64,000 nt of DNA. Source: Paulownia fortunei (Eukaryota > Streptophyta > Magnoliopsida > Lamiales > Paulowniaceae). The notes under the pieces are model-generated. The model ran no database searches and was not told the origin of the DNA. It was given only the letters and a program-made list of their open reading frames with translations. The translations under genes and the position numbers were made by a program. The DNA is taken from positions 13,728,274 to 13,792,273 of the forward strand of contig CM033122.1 of assembly GCA_019321725.1 (NCBI GenBank). The letters are read 5' to 3'. Within the stretch, counting starts at the first letter, position 1; every line of letters begins with the position of its first letter. Positions 22,317 through 33,615 of the stretch are shown here, in pieces.

Positions 22317-24381
22317 TATTGGGTTCGCTTGATTTTGGGGTGTGCGCTGCGAAAAATTAAAAATTTTAAAAAAAACATGCCATAACAATTACAGTAGTAC
22401 CCTATATCCGATGCGATTTTAACGATCTCGTAATTTTTAATGGTTGTATAAAATAATTAAAAGTTTCGATTTATATCTTTAAGTACTTCGATTGTCGTAG
22501 GGTTTGAAGCAATTGATTGTTTGCCCTTTTTTGAAATAGGTTCATAAGGACTCAAATGTCTGCCTTCTAATGTAATCCACACATTGAGTAAGAACACGGG
22601 ATCCGAACTCCTCTAGCAATCTAAATTATATTACTAATCTCGTTTTAGAGTGTGTTTTGTGAATATTAATTCTTACTATCAACTTGTGATAAAAGAATTA
22701 ATATTTTGAAGAATGACAAAATTTTTGGTAGGAGAAAATATGGAAGAAATAAATAATTTTTCTCTCTTTTTGCTCACTTAATAGTAGAAAATTATGATGA
22801 ATTCTATGATCAAATTTTTGGCCCTAAGTACTTATACAAGTGGCCAAAAACCTAGAATCCCACTTTTGGTATTTTGGGTATTCTCTTTTATTAGTTGGAA
22901 GGATTTTGGTTGATTCCAAATTTCTCAAAAATTTCCAATTCTATTTCTTGTATCTTCCAAAGATATGTAGAGATTTTCAAAATTATCAAATTCTTGAGTT
23001 TCCATCTTTTTCAAACAATTGTGGGCTTCTCCTAATGGGCCTTTTTATATTGAACTTGAACTTAAAAATAAATTCCATAATTAATCCAATTAATTATTTA
23101 AGCCCAAATTCAATTAATTAATTCCATCTACCTCACCTATACAAATTAGGCCCAATTAAATAATTGATTAAATTAATTTACGATCCACACAATTAATTGA
23201 TCAAATCAAATAATTATTTCACTCCAATTGGGTCTCCTAATCTTATTAGGTCAAATTAAATAATTAATTCAACTCCATGAATCAATTTAAGCCCTAATTA
23301 ATTAATCTCCATTAATTAATTTGATCAAACTCCTTGAATCAATTTCTAAGTTAAAAATGTTCTATCTCAAATTATGAGTGACCATTTAGGTTCATAGCTA
23401 AGCTGGCAGTAGGCTTGCAACATTTGCAAATTATGAATAACAATTATTGTAATTAATTAATCCACTTGAAATTAACTCCTTAATTTTGAAAACCTCATGA
23501 CAACCTAGTCTTAAGTGAATTAAAGAGTGAACCTATTTCAATTATGAGCACCTGACACGTAAAGTCCTTCAATTATCTAATATCTTAATTGAGTATAGGG
23601 CACGGATTAATAGTCAAAACACTAATGTGGCTCAACAACTATGATTCCATTTCAAGTTGTAATGACTTATGATGAATCGTTAAAAACCCCATCTAACATT
23701 CATCTTTCTTTAGCCAAGGAATTCTGAGTCATGAACTATGAAAACATAGGAGATTCACTTATTCAAGTGACAGATCTTTTGTTAGCTCCTCATTGACCTC
23801 CATACATGTCAATACAACATCCAATATACCCCCTTTGTGATTGTCAGGCAATCAGAAGATACAACAAATTGGAACACGACATGCACAAGGCTACTATGGT
23901 GCCTCAAGTTTAAAGACTAATCATGTACTATCGTAATATGAAAATTCTTATTTAGACATATAACGTTCCTAATTAAGAATTTTCAATAGGCATGTTCAGT
24001 TAACTTATTCTCTAACAAGCACCCGCATATATACACTAGCGTCACTATGTCAATATACATTGAGTGAGACGTACTCCTTATGCGAGCATGTATTGTATTT
24101 GTGAGTCTTTTAGGCTATTCGATGTTCGATCTCAAAAAGCCCTCGACTCTAAACTAATTAAAGACCAAAGACATAGAGCCATATTCCATGATCACCATCA
24201 AATGTGCGATCATGCCCCATAGCTAAGTTTGGTCTAGGGACTTTATCTAATTACTACACGCAATTAAAGATAAAGAAAATTTGCCTATTTTATTAATATG
24301 ATTTTGAAAAATATTATTTTTACAAATACAAGAGTATCAAAGATGCCTAATTTAATTGGTGCACCACGCACTACTCAAAAA
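22317..24381 (-). repeat. Copia 5' LTR (right)
   Basis: It starts TATTGGGTTCGC (the left copy has TGTTGGG) and ends CTACTCAAAAA, where the left copy has CTGCTCTAACA, so both terminal dinucleotides have decayed. The length is 2065 bases, close to the solo copy at 24830-26876. Confidence 0.85.
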
Positions 24382-24386
24382 ATAAC

Positions 24387-24759
24387 CTATCCTCATCGTG
24401 GGGCGCATCCTCTCCTGGATATGGGAATGACGTCTTTAACTAATAGGGTTAGTTCTCATTGTAGCTGATTATTGCTCTTGTTGAAGTGCCCTTCATCTAT
24501 GCTAAGGGATCCTTCTGATGGATTTGACATATCGTTACTCTGATTGGTACTCGTGGTTATAAGATGATGGATCATGTCGGGGGGCTACTCCTTCGACTGT
24601 CGAACTACTTGGCCACCTCAAAGTCTTTTCTTATAAGGGGTGTTACGAACGCTGGCTTCACTAGCTCTATACTTCATTGGTCATCTTCTCTCAGTGCACA
24701 GGCAGGCTGGTTTTCTATAGACGACACCAAAATAATGTGGAACTGGTCCAATCACTAAG
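24387..24759 (-). other. Outer element 5' internal end
   Basis: The remainder of the outer element's interior beside its 5' LTR. It contains TTTTGGTGTCGTCTAT on the minus strand (24718-24733). No gag domain is readable. A short plus-strand ORF at 24564-24758 shows no family. Confidence 0.45.
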
Positions 24760-27258
24760 TGTTAACTTCTCCAGTGCAATACTCCACTCATTGGTTATCA
24801 TCTCTCTTTTCTTCGCAATTAGTGGATGGTGTTAGAGTAGTGCCCGACGTACTAATTAGATTGGACGTTTATCATACTCTTTTATTTGTAAAATGATTAT
24901 TTTCAAATCGTATTAATAAAAAAGGTAATTTTCTTTATCTTTAATTACTTCTATTAATTACATAAAGCTTTTAGACCAAATTATGCTACGGGGCATGGTT
25001 GTGCATTTGATGGTGATCATGGAACATGACTCTAAGGATTTAGTCTTAAATTAGTTTTGAGTTGAGAGCTTTTTGAGATGGGATATCGAATAGCCTAATA
25101 GACTTGCACGTACAATGTATTCTCATATGAGAAGGATGCCTTGCTCTATGGACATTGGCGTAGTGATGCTAGTGCATATAAGAAAGTGCTTGTTAGAGAA
25201 CAAATACTCTGAACAAACACGTTAAAAATCTTAGTTGGAGACGTATGTCCAAATAAGAATTTTCATGTAATGATAGTACATGATTAGTCCTTAGACTTGT
25301 GGGACTATAGTAGCCTTATACACGTCATGTTTCATCTTTTTATATCTTCTGATTGGCTAACAATCACAAAGGGGATATGTTCAATATTGTCATGTATAAA
25401 GCTTGATAAGTAGCCAACTAAGAATCCGTCACTTATCTAGCAGAATAAGTGAACCTTCTATGGTTTCATAATTGATGACGTAGCCTTGGCCAATGAGGGA
25501 TAAATGTTAGATGATGTTTTTTAATAATTCATCAAGAGTTATTGCAACTTGAAATGAAATCATAGTTATTGAGTCATTTAAGGTTTCGACTTATAATCCA
25601 TGCCCTACATTTAATCAGGAGATTAGTTGATGGAAGGACCTCACGTGTGTGGTACTCATAATTGAAATTTATTTACTCACTATTTCACGTAAGATTAGGT
25701 AATCATGATACATTTACTAGGTGTTTTCTGTGAGGTTCTTGAAAATAAAGAGTTAATTTCAAGTGAATTAATTAATTGGAATAATTGTTATTCATAAGTT
25801 GCAAATATTGCAAGCCCACAGCTAGCTTAGTTATGAATCTAAAGAGTCACACACAATTTGGAATGTAATATCTCTATCTTATGAATTGATCCAAAGAGTT
25901 AGATCTAATTAATTAATGGAGATTAATTAATTAGGGCTTAGATTAATTCAAGGAGTTGAATTAATTATTTAATTAAATAATTAGATTATTTAATAAGACC
26001 TAATAAGATTAGAAAACTCAATTAGAGTGGAGCAATTATTTGATTGGATCAATTAATTATGCAGATCATAAATTAATTTAATTATTAAATTATTTTACTC
26101 AATTAAATAATAAAATTATTTATTTGGATATAATTTGATTAGGTAGGCTAAATGGAATTAACTAATTGAATTTGGAATTTAAAAATTAATTAGATTAATT
26201 AAGGAATTTAATTAAGAATCAAAGTCCAATTCAAAGAGGCCCATTAATGGAGGCCCACAAGAGTTGTTGGGATAAGCATGGAGATCTAAGAATGGAAGGT
26301 ATAAGAAGAGATAGAGTTCAAGAGTTTTGGGAGATTTTATAATTAACCAAAAATCCTACAACCAATAAAACAAGAGGCTAAAAATACCAAGAGTGGGACT
26401 CTTGGAATTTTCAGCCCCTAGTATAAAAATAAGGGGGCCGAAAATTTGAGAGAGATTATACTATCTTCAAATATTCGGTCATCACTCCAATAATTAATAT
26501 TTGGAGTTGATATTAAGAATTAATACTCAATATACACACTCCAAAAATCAGGTTAGTAAAATAATCAGAATTGAAAGTGGAATTTTGATTATGTGATCTT
26601 GCTCAAAATGTGGACTGCTTTAGAGAGGAAACACTTAGATTCCTGTAAACCAAAATTTAGAAAGGGGCTAGCAATTGATTACTTGAAACCCTACATCAAT
26701 TGGAGTTTGTTGAAAGGTATAAATTGGTCTCTTTTATTTTATGAATAAAACCAATTGCATCGCAAAATTGATAAAATTATATCGAACCTGGGGTGTTGTT
26801 ATAATCATTATAGTATGAGTTGATTAAAAAAATTATTTTTCCACTACGCACACCCCGCGGTTAAGTGAACCCAACAGATGAATAGATGGATGAAAGGGTC
26901 CTATCTGCAGTATGCACAAACAATTAGTGGTCCCTAGAGTTTGCCCACGGATACCTCTCCAATGCCCAAAGCAGCAAGAGAGATAGAGAGAGAATAAATA
27001 CATAAAACATAAATAGCCTACCTCATAATGAACTAAAATGAGGTACTTACAGTTAATGTCAGAGGGGGTAGCGATTGGTGTGATGATGGTGTATGCACAT
27101 TGATAGATATCTTGTTTAGGATTTTCAGAGTCTACGAACTCGGAATGTCTCTTATTGGGCTTTTATTAGATTTGTTAACTTTCTCGGGCCTATAAGATTT
27201 TTTGTTGGACCTTGTTGGATTGAATGCTTTTATTGAACTCATTTATTATGATACATCA
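24760..27258 (-). repeat. Right (5') LTR of outer element, split
   Basis: The halves 24760-24829 and 26877-27258 together match 8397-8847. The break is exactly the solo LTR at 24830-26876. Start TGTTAACTTCTCC, end ACATCA. Confidence 0.65.
24830..26876 (+). mobile_element. Solo LTR of the Copia family, opposite orientation
   Basis: It runs TGTTAGAGTAGTGCCC ... GTGAACCCAACA, the reverse complement arrangement of the LTRs at 15221 and 22317, and is 2047 bases long. Flanking five-base words are GATGG on the left and GATGA on the right (4 of 5). The site lies inside the right LTR of the outer element, and the uninterrupted copy at 8397-8847 shows the empty-site form. A solo LTR results from recombination between the two LTRs of a full element. 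Confidence 0.85.
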
Positions 27259-27948
27259 GTAATTATAAAAGAATTTGAGATCAAAATTTAAGCTTGATTT
27301 CAAAGATATATAGACCATATAATGATTATTTATATATGAAAAAATAATGAATTTGAAAATGATTCTAATTAACTTTTTTATATTATATTGTATTATTAAA
27401 GATGGTCTTTAAAATTAAACTTGGATCTCTCGCATAGTTTTGAATATAATGTATTTAATAAAGTGTGAACTATATATATTGAAGAAAACTATGGTTATTC
27501 TTTGTATACAAAAATTACTCAATTTTATATGTCATTTATATATCACTGGACATGCTTTCAAATTTAAAAACTTCGTCTACTTTTTTCTTTTCTTCCAAGA
27601 AATAATGCTTTGTAAAAAGTAACTATCAAGTAGTTTTTTGAAAGATTTTCTTCCCCAAAAGTATAAGTAGAAGGATATTTTGGTTTTCTAATATATTTTT
27701 GCTGAAAGCTTTAACCAAATAGTGCTGGAAGAGAGGTGTTTACCAAAAATCCAAAATCTAGGAAGAGGTAGGTGTGAAAAAATTAAACCTCACCATAGAC
27801 GTCAGCAAACCCACCCACCCACCCACACACTCAAACACGATATATAGAAAATATGTGGTCAAAAAGTAAATACTACATTAACTAAGCTAGTATTTGTGAC
27901 TATGGTTTAACCAATGCAGGTTGCAGTGCACGCCTGCATGGGTTTTCA
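27259..27948. other. AT-rich flank, possible TIR-element right part
   Basis: No gene. From 27259 the sequence (GATCAAAATTTAAG) resembles 48255-48300, continuing the possible split element of 7740-8396. A phrase at about 27690-27775 (GAGAGGTGTTTACCAAAAAT) recurs in diverged form at 28572-28645 (GAGAGGTATTTATCAAAAAT). A C-rich run (CCCACC)n is at 27810-27828. Confidence 0.35.
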
Positions 27949-28345
27949 CTACAAGAAAAAAGAAATATTAATGACAAATTTTTAAGTACAAATTAATAAT
28001 TTTTGTTAAGTGATATTGTCTTAATAATTATATTTACAAATTTAACAATAATAATAATTATATTTAAATTATCATTATTAATAATTAATGATATTTACAT
28101 AATAACAACTTAGTCACAACACTAATATAGTCACAAAGTTATCGTGTTAATCTTCATATATGTGTCACCAAGTATAAATAATGACAATAAATGCATCGGT
28201 TTTGCTATTATTATACTTGTAAAAATTATTATTATAAAAAAATATTTTTTTTATAATTTATTTAATATAATTAGTGATAATTTTGATATTATCATAATTT
28301 GACATTTTCACCTATAATCTTGTGTTTAGCATTTTTTTTGTGTAA
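27949..28345. mobile_element. Possible CACTA-like MITE
   Basis: The left end is CACTACAAGAAAAA, the classic terminal sequence of plant CACTA (En/Spm-type) elements and their miniature derivatives. The body is very AT-rich and non-coding. The right end is only loosely complementary (TTTTTTTTGTGTAA near 28332-28345), so the right boundary is uncertain and no 3-base duplication is proven. Confidence 0.4.
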
Positions 28346-28472
28346 TTAAGGTGGTATCACCTTGGACCTCCTCGAATTTTCGAGATTTCACCTATCATCT
28401 TGTGTTTAGCATGTTTTTTTTTTTCTGTAATTAAGGTGGTCTCACCATGGACCTCCTCGAATTTTCAAGATT
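28309..28472. repeat. Tandem duplication, ~80 bases
   Basis: The block CACCTATAATCTTGTGTTTAGC ... GACCTCCTCGAATTTTCGAG (28309-28388) is repeated immediately at 28389-28472 with a few substitutions and a longer T run. It overlaps the proposed right end of the CACTA-like element. Confidence 0.8.
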
Positions 28473-28642
28473 CTCTCCTCGTGGTTCCTCCTTTTAAGAA
28501 GTGATAGTTGGAAGAGTTCTGATTATGATACAAACCAACAGTGAGGGGTCCCCATGGTATTTTGTTTTTTTAATTAAATTTTGTTGAAAGATTTAACCAA
28601 GCACAGAAGAGAGGTATTTATCAAAAATTTAAATCTAAGAAG
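28473..28642. other. Spacer before Copia LTR
   Basis: No gene. It contains the second copy of the phrase seen at 27690-27775. Confidence 0.3.
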
Positions 28643-29033
28643 TGTTAGAACTAAATACAATCTACATGTATTAAAAAAACAATACACAAGATCATAATGT
28701 GGAAATTAAAGGATTAAAATTACCTCCCACCATTGATATTCTTGTGCAATCCGGAATGAAGTTTTGTTGTGGGTTAGGGTGCTTCTACGCTTTCTTCTAT
28801 TTTTATAAAGACGGTGTAAGAAACTGAGGAAGAATTAATAGATTAGGGATGCAACCATATTGACTGTATATAGACTCTTGACATCAAAGAGAATCAAAAT
28901 TAACCCTTTAGATTATGGGGATTATGGGCTGTTTTAAAAAATAATGTAATTAATTTAATGAAATTATGAGCCACTAATATTGTGATTGATTTATACTGAA
29001 ATAGGCTCACATTAATTAGGAAAAAAATTAATA
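28643..29033 (-). repeat. 3' LTR of a second Copia element
   Basis: It begins TGTTAGAACTAA on the plus strand and ends ATTAATA (expected ATTAACA) directly before TTCTCCCATTTGGCC, which on the minus strand is a Copia-type polypurine tract. The orientation (minus) agrees with the reverse transcriptase fragments at 35400-37165. No partner LTR is visible to the right, so the element is truncated at its 5' side. Confidence 0.6.
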
Positions 29034-29108
29034 TTCTCCCATTTGGCCCATACATTCCATTATTTGCCACAATAAGAGACAATCATATGAATCATGGCGA
29101 TATGTTCT
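29034..29108 (-). other. Second Copia element, 3' internal end
   Basis: A polypurine tract (minus strand GGGCCAAATGGGAG) and the bases beyond it. The sequence is cut after GTTCT by the Athila-like insertion and continues at 35239 with GTCCT. Confidence 0.55.
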
Positions 29109-30748
29109 TGTTAAGTTGGTTTTATACCAATAATTTATACTCATTTTGAATAATATTGGTTTATTTTTAAGTATTTATATTAATTTTTAAACATTTAGTT
29201 TTAAATTTTGTAGGTAATGACAAAAGGAGAAGAAAATGGAAAGAAACACAAAACTTGGTTAAATTTTGGAAGAACCCTCATTATAGTGCTATTGTAGGCA
29301 GTGTTCGTATTTTAATCATAACTTTTTGTTCAAATATCATTTTGACTTGATTATTGAACAATTAGAAGGATAAAAGATATATATATAACTTCTATGTTCA
29401 TCACAAAATCCATTTCTTTTGATTTCAATGAGAAAAATTGGGTTAAAGAGTATGCACTTGATTGAAACTTTCTAGTCTGACATATTTTGGTTTTATGGCC
29501 ATAACTCTTTCCACAAATTTTACATAAAGTTGATTCAAGTGGATATAGAAATATAAGACATAGAGATACAATTCCTTAGAAGACACCAAAAGTCAATTCA
29601 TAGTAAAACAAGGTCAAAAATAAGTTGCAAAGGGATAAACACTGTTAGGGAAAGAGGAAAACTGCAGCAACGGCGCCTAGGCGCCAAAACAGGCACCGAG
29701 AATAGAGAAACGATGCCTAGGCACCACCAACCAGTGCCTAGGCACTGAAAAGTATAAAAGCACGGTCAAAAAGGGATTTTTGCCCTCTTTAGGGCATCTC
29801 ACATCTAATTTTAAGGATTCCAAAAGCCTCCAAGAAGGGAAATCAGATAGAGAGGGGGGAGAGAAGAGAGAACAAGCCAAGAAAAGAAAGAAAAGAAGAG
29901 AAGAAGACAAGGAGAAGGGGAGATTTCTTCCAAGATTGAGGAAGAAGACATCACAAGGGAAAAAAGTCATCATTTTACAAGTTTTATTTTTATCTTTCCT
30001 ATTTCTCTCTTTAATCATGTTCATGAATATTGTTAAGTTGTTACTCATTTTTACCATCATGAACTAATTTTCTCTTTTTAAGGTTGTGATATAATCTAAT
30101 TAGGATGTTTAGAATATTTGCATCCATTCAATTCTTGATTTATTTTCAAGTTGAGTTTTTTATATTTTTCTTAATGCTTTTAATTACTTAGCCACTAATT
30201 GAATGATTTGCTACTCATATTAACCCGGAAGGTGATATATAAGTCTAACTCTATGTGTAGAAAATTATAAATTGCATGTAAAATAGGAATATACTTACAT
30301 GGTTTGTGTAGTCATGTTTGAGACTCCATAGAACCTAATGAATTGTTGATTGTTGTAATTTACGTAGGAATATAATAGGTTAAAAATTGATGATATTTTC
30401 ATTAGACCTTGGGAGAGGCTAGTGGTTAATTTAGGGATTCTCGACTATCACTTGAGAAATAAATTAAGGTTGATAAGATAAATTATTCAATTCGGAATAA
30501 TTACGATGAAATCATAACCCTGGGTTTTAAGTTAGTAATTTCAGTTTTAAATGATTTCTATCATTGGTTTAGTTTAGTTAGATTTAGTTTATAATTATTA
30601 ACACATTTTTGCGTTTATTTAAATAAAATTAGAGTTAACATAATTTTGGTACTTAATAGTTCAATAATCTGCACGGAAACAATACTTTATTCATCACTTT
30701 ATTACTTATTAATGATAATGTATACTTGCATTCATAAAATCCGCAACA
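29109..30748 (+). repeat. 5' LTR of Athila-like element
   Basis: TGTTAAGTTGG ... CCGCAACA, matched by 33616-35238. It contains three perfect palindromes centred on CCTAGG at 29672-29685, 29714-29723 and 29733-29746, and a purine-rich block at about 29835-29945. Confidence 0.88.
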
Positions 30749-30750
30749 AG

Positions 30751-30773
30751 TTTTTGGCGCCGTTGCCGGGGAT
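30751..30773 (+). other. Athila-type primer-binding region
   Basis: TTTTTGGCGCCGTTGCCGGG directly after the LTR is the standard sequence at this position in plant Athila-like Gypsy elements, with TGGCGCCGTTGCC pairing to the 3' end of a tRNA. It fixes orientation and the 5' LTR end. Confidence 0.9.
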
Positions 30774-30944
30774 TATTTTGTTTTATTAATATTGATACCT
30801 AGTAACTCTGATTTTAATTTGAATTTTTCTTGCATATATTTTTTTCCTTATTTTTTATTTTTCTTTTATCGTTTAAGTGTGCCCTTATTTATAATCACAA
30901 GTATTTTCTTGTGCGTGTAAGATGAGCGTGAAAGTGTAGACAAG

Positions 30945-31920
30945 ATGGCATATAATTCATACTACTGTCTAAATGAATATGACATGACAGATCAAACTTC
31001 AACTCAAGCCTTTGGGATTAATCAAGAAGGTGGCATTAATGCGTTGACTACTCAGGTACATGAGTCATATGGTGGTTTTCAAGCAAGAACATAATACCAA
31101 GAAAGCAACCGATTTGCATTACCATATGTCAAGCATGCTGAATATAGGTGGAATTACAACTAACTACAATATTTTCCATTCTCCAACACTTATCAGGGAT
31201 GACCAAATCATTCTAATGCTTTATGGAGAAATGATGAGAATATGATGTGGCATGTATCTAGTTATCCACCATTAGAGAATAAGTGAAGGCTTGAAGAAGC
31301 TTTAGCTCAATTCGAACGTACTACCGACCAAATCTTATTGCAAACTCAACCTAGTAATCTATCACAACAGATTTTGCCTTACACAACTGAGGCAAATGGA
31401 GAGGGCGAAGAACATTGTGATGCTAATTTGCTAAGTGATGAAGAGATTGAAACTATCTTGTGGATTGAAAAACTGATGAAGGATGAACAAGATGTATCAA
31501 CATAAATACCTCTAGCAGAGAAAAGAGAAGAATATTGGGATGTTAATTTGCTAAGTGATGAAGAGATTGAAACTCTCTTGCGGATTAAAAAACTGATGAA
31601 GGATGAACAAGTGGTATCAACACAAATACCTCTAGCGGAGAATAGAGAAGATCAAAAAAATATTCAACCAAACGCATCTCACTCGAAGTTTCTTATCCCT
31701 ATTTTCTACAAAATAACAAGCTTATATCAAATATTGTGGAGGATGATATGGGAATCTCATTGCACAATAATGAATTGGAGGATTACGAGTTGGTAGATTG
31801 CTCATCAAAGCATTCTAAGGTAGAAAATAAAGGTGTATTTGAGAATGTTGACAAATCTGTTATCCATATAGATTTCATCATCCCCAACATTAAAAATGAT
31901 ATAAACATCTTTATCACATA
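30945..31920 (+). pseudogene. Gag-like remnant of Athila-like element
   Basis: Pieces in several frames read NSYYCLNEYD, FSNTYQG, LWRNDENMMW and RLEEALAQFERTTDQILLQTQ. This resembles the C-terminal part of Athila gag (SNTYNPGWRNHPN-like, then a coiled segment). An in-frame duplication of 40 codons (31419-31658) repeats NLLSDEEIETLLRIKKLMKD. Stops break it several times. No zinc finger or protease follows. Confidence 0.55.
31419..31658 (+). repeat. 120-base tandem duplication in gag remnant
   Basis: 31419-31538 and 31539-31658 are near-identical copies (GATGYTAATTTGCTAAGTGA start). The period is a multiple of three, so the protein repeat would have been in frame when it arose. Confidence 0.85.
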
Positions 31921-33615
31921 AGGATAATTATTATTGGTCATCGGGCATGCACTCAACAATGTAAAAGAGGCACTTGATCGCACACTATGCTTATTTTTGG
32001 GGATCACCTACATTTCTAGAGCATACAAAGGCATGGCATGATAAACACTTATTTTTAGATCCTGGTTGAGCAAGGAAGAAGTCCGGCTGAAAACTATAAA
32101 TCATGCACTTCTTGGGAGCAACTTAAGTGTTTTAATTTTCTTTTATTTTTATTATTTAGTTGTTTAATGTTAATTTTGTTATTTTAGTCTGATGATTTTT
32201 TTTTTGTTTGTTTTTCATTTCAGGATCCAACTCAAGTTTGGGGAAGGATTTGTAAATTAAGTAGTGATATCTCACCAACTAATGAATGCACACCCATCAC
32301 TATTCTAGAAAAGGATAATAATTAAGTTGATGAGAACTAACACCATTCAGGAAAGTCTTCTATACCTTATCTTCCTTTATTTAACATTGAGGACAATGTT
32401 AGTTCTAAGTTTAGGGGTAGATGTATGTGTTTCATTTGATTTTGTTTATTTATAATTTTTGGAAATTGATGAATGTTGTGCTTATGTATTTGCTTGACTC
32501 TTATGGCAATTTTTACCTTTCTTGTAATCATTTGATATATTGAGCACATAACCTTGAACATTTGGATTTTCTGCATGCTTAGAAAAAGTTTATGTGAACT
32601 TGATACTTTTTTTTTTGTGATCTCATATAATTCTAGAACTTGTTTGATTGTCACTCGAGGCGAAATCCTAGGCTACATAACATTAAGGAAGTGATTTAGG
32701 CTATTTTTAGATTGTTTAAACCTTTCAAGCTATCCTATTTAAGATGTATAATCTCTAATGTCCCCCATTGAGCTTATTGAGCCATCTTTTTTATCACCCT
32801 ACAAATCAACCTCAACCAATTAATTAAATTTTTTATTCTTACATATTTCCCCACACTCAGCTCATTTCTACTCTAGTAACATCATTTTGAGTATTGAAAG
32901 TAGTTTAAAAAAAATGGCAAAAGAGAGAAAGATTTGTACAAAACTGTAAAAAAAAAAGTAAATAAATATGAGAAAAGAGTGCAACACCCTTTGTTCATAA
33001 AAACAAATATGTTTGGGGGTGTAGCACTCCCAAAAAAAAAAGAAAAGAAAAAAAGAAAATGTGAAAAAATGGAGTTTAACAAATAAAATAGTGTGACAAA
33101 TTAAAAGAAGAAAGATTTGTGAAGATGTGAGACAAAAATATGGTGGTGCTCATCAACAATGTTCTAGAATAGTTGTGTGCTATGAGTAATTTGAGCTGCT
33201 ATATTATCTTTTATCCTACCGTTACCTTAGCCATACGTTATAAGCTTTCAAAGTGCTAATGATCCTTGATGTTGTGTCAGTCTACATTAGTGGAGAGTGA
33301 CATGAAAAACAAGCATATGGAATTTTAAAACACATAAATAAGAGATCAATAATTTTGTTGTATAAACCAATCCGAGTAGCAAAAAGTTAAGTGTAAAAGG
33401 CTACACACACACTCAAAGGATTTAAAGATGGGTGAATTTGACACTTGAGTTGAAATCGTGCATTTGGATGATATTTTGAGATTTTCTTAAGTTATAAACT
33501 CACAATAATCTTTTACACCCATTTGGTTAGTAGGTTTCATTATCACTTGTTATTTTACTTGTTTTATTTCTTTCTTTTGCTTGAGGACAAGCAAATGTTT
33601 AAGTTTGGGGGTGTT
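31921..33615 (+). other. Athila-like 3' non-coding region and PPT
   Basis: Non-coding. It includes an A-rich purine block at 32905-33110. The end, AAGTTTGGGGGTGTT (33601-33615), is the typical polypurine tract just before the 3' LTR. The purine block has a counterpart in the minus-strand Gypsy fragment at 44805-45040. Confidence 0.6.

Larger units (their letters stand above)
15221..24381 (-). mobile_element. Copia LTR retrotransposon with both LTRs, inactive
   Basis: A 9.2 kb element in minus orientation: 3' LTR 15221-16997, polypurine tract 16998-17011, degraded gag-pol 17012-20815, a long leader 20816-22303, primer-binding site 22304-22316 and 5' LTR 22317-24381. The flanking five bases are GTAAC (15216-15220) and ATAAC (24382-24386), a 4 of 5 target-site duplication. 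It inserted into the outer LTR element. The LTRs are clearly diverged and the 3' LTR lacks about 300 bases present in the 5' LTR, so the insertion is not recent. All domains are in Copia order (gag, integrase, reverse transcriptase, RNase H), and many stops and frameshifts make it non-autonomous today. Confidence 0.88.
8397..27258 (-). mobile_element. Outer non-coding LTR element, multiply interrupted
   Basis: A repeat of about 450 bases at 8397-8847 recurs at 24760-24829 plus 26877-27258, split by a solo LTR. Both copies read from TGGTG/TGTTA-ACTTCTCC to ..TTATTATGA..ATCA, and their lengths agree (451 and about 450 bases once the insert is removed). To the right of 8847 lies a pyrimidine-rich stretch (purine-rich on the minus strand), a plausible polypurine tract. 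Left of 24760, on the minus strand, lies TTTTGGTGTCGTCTAT (24718-24733), a sequence type commonly found just inside 5' LTRs of plant Gypsy elements. The element is therefore on the minus strand. What remains of its interior (8848-10867, 13190-15220, 24387-24759) has no recognisable gag or pol and is rich in tandem repeats, like a large non-autonomous retrotransposon derivative. No clear target-site duplication is seen. Confidence 0.6.

Noticed and set aside
29677..30067. ORFs on both strands within the Athila-like 5' LTR (127 and 95 codons)
   Set aside because: They come from a purine-rich block that is also in the 3' LTR, are low-complexity (KKRKKRREED or its antisense) and have no family.
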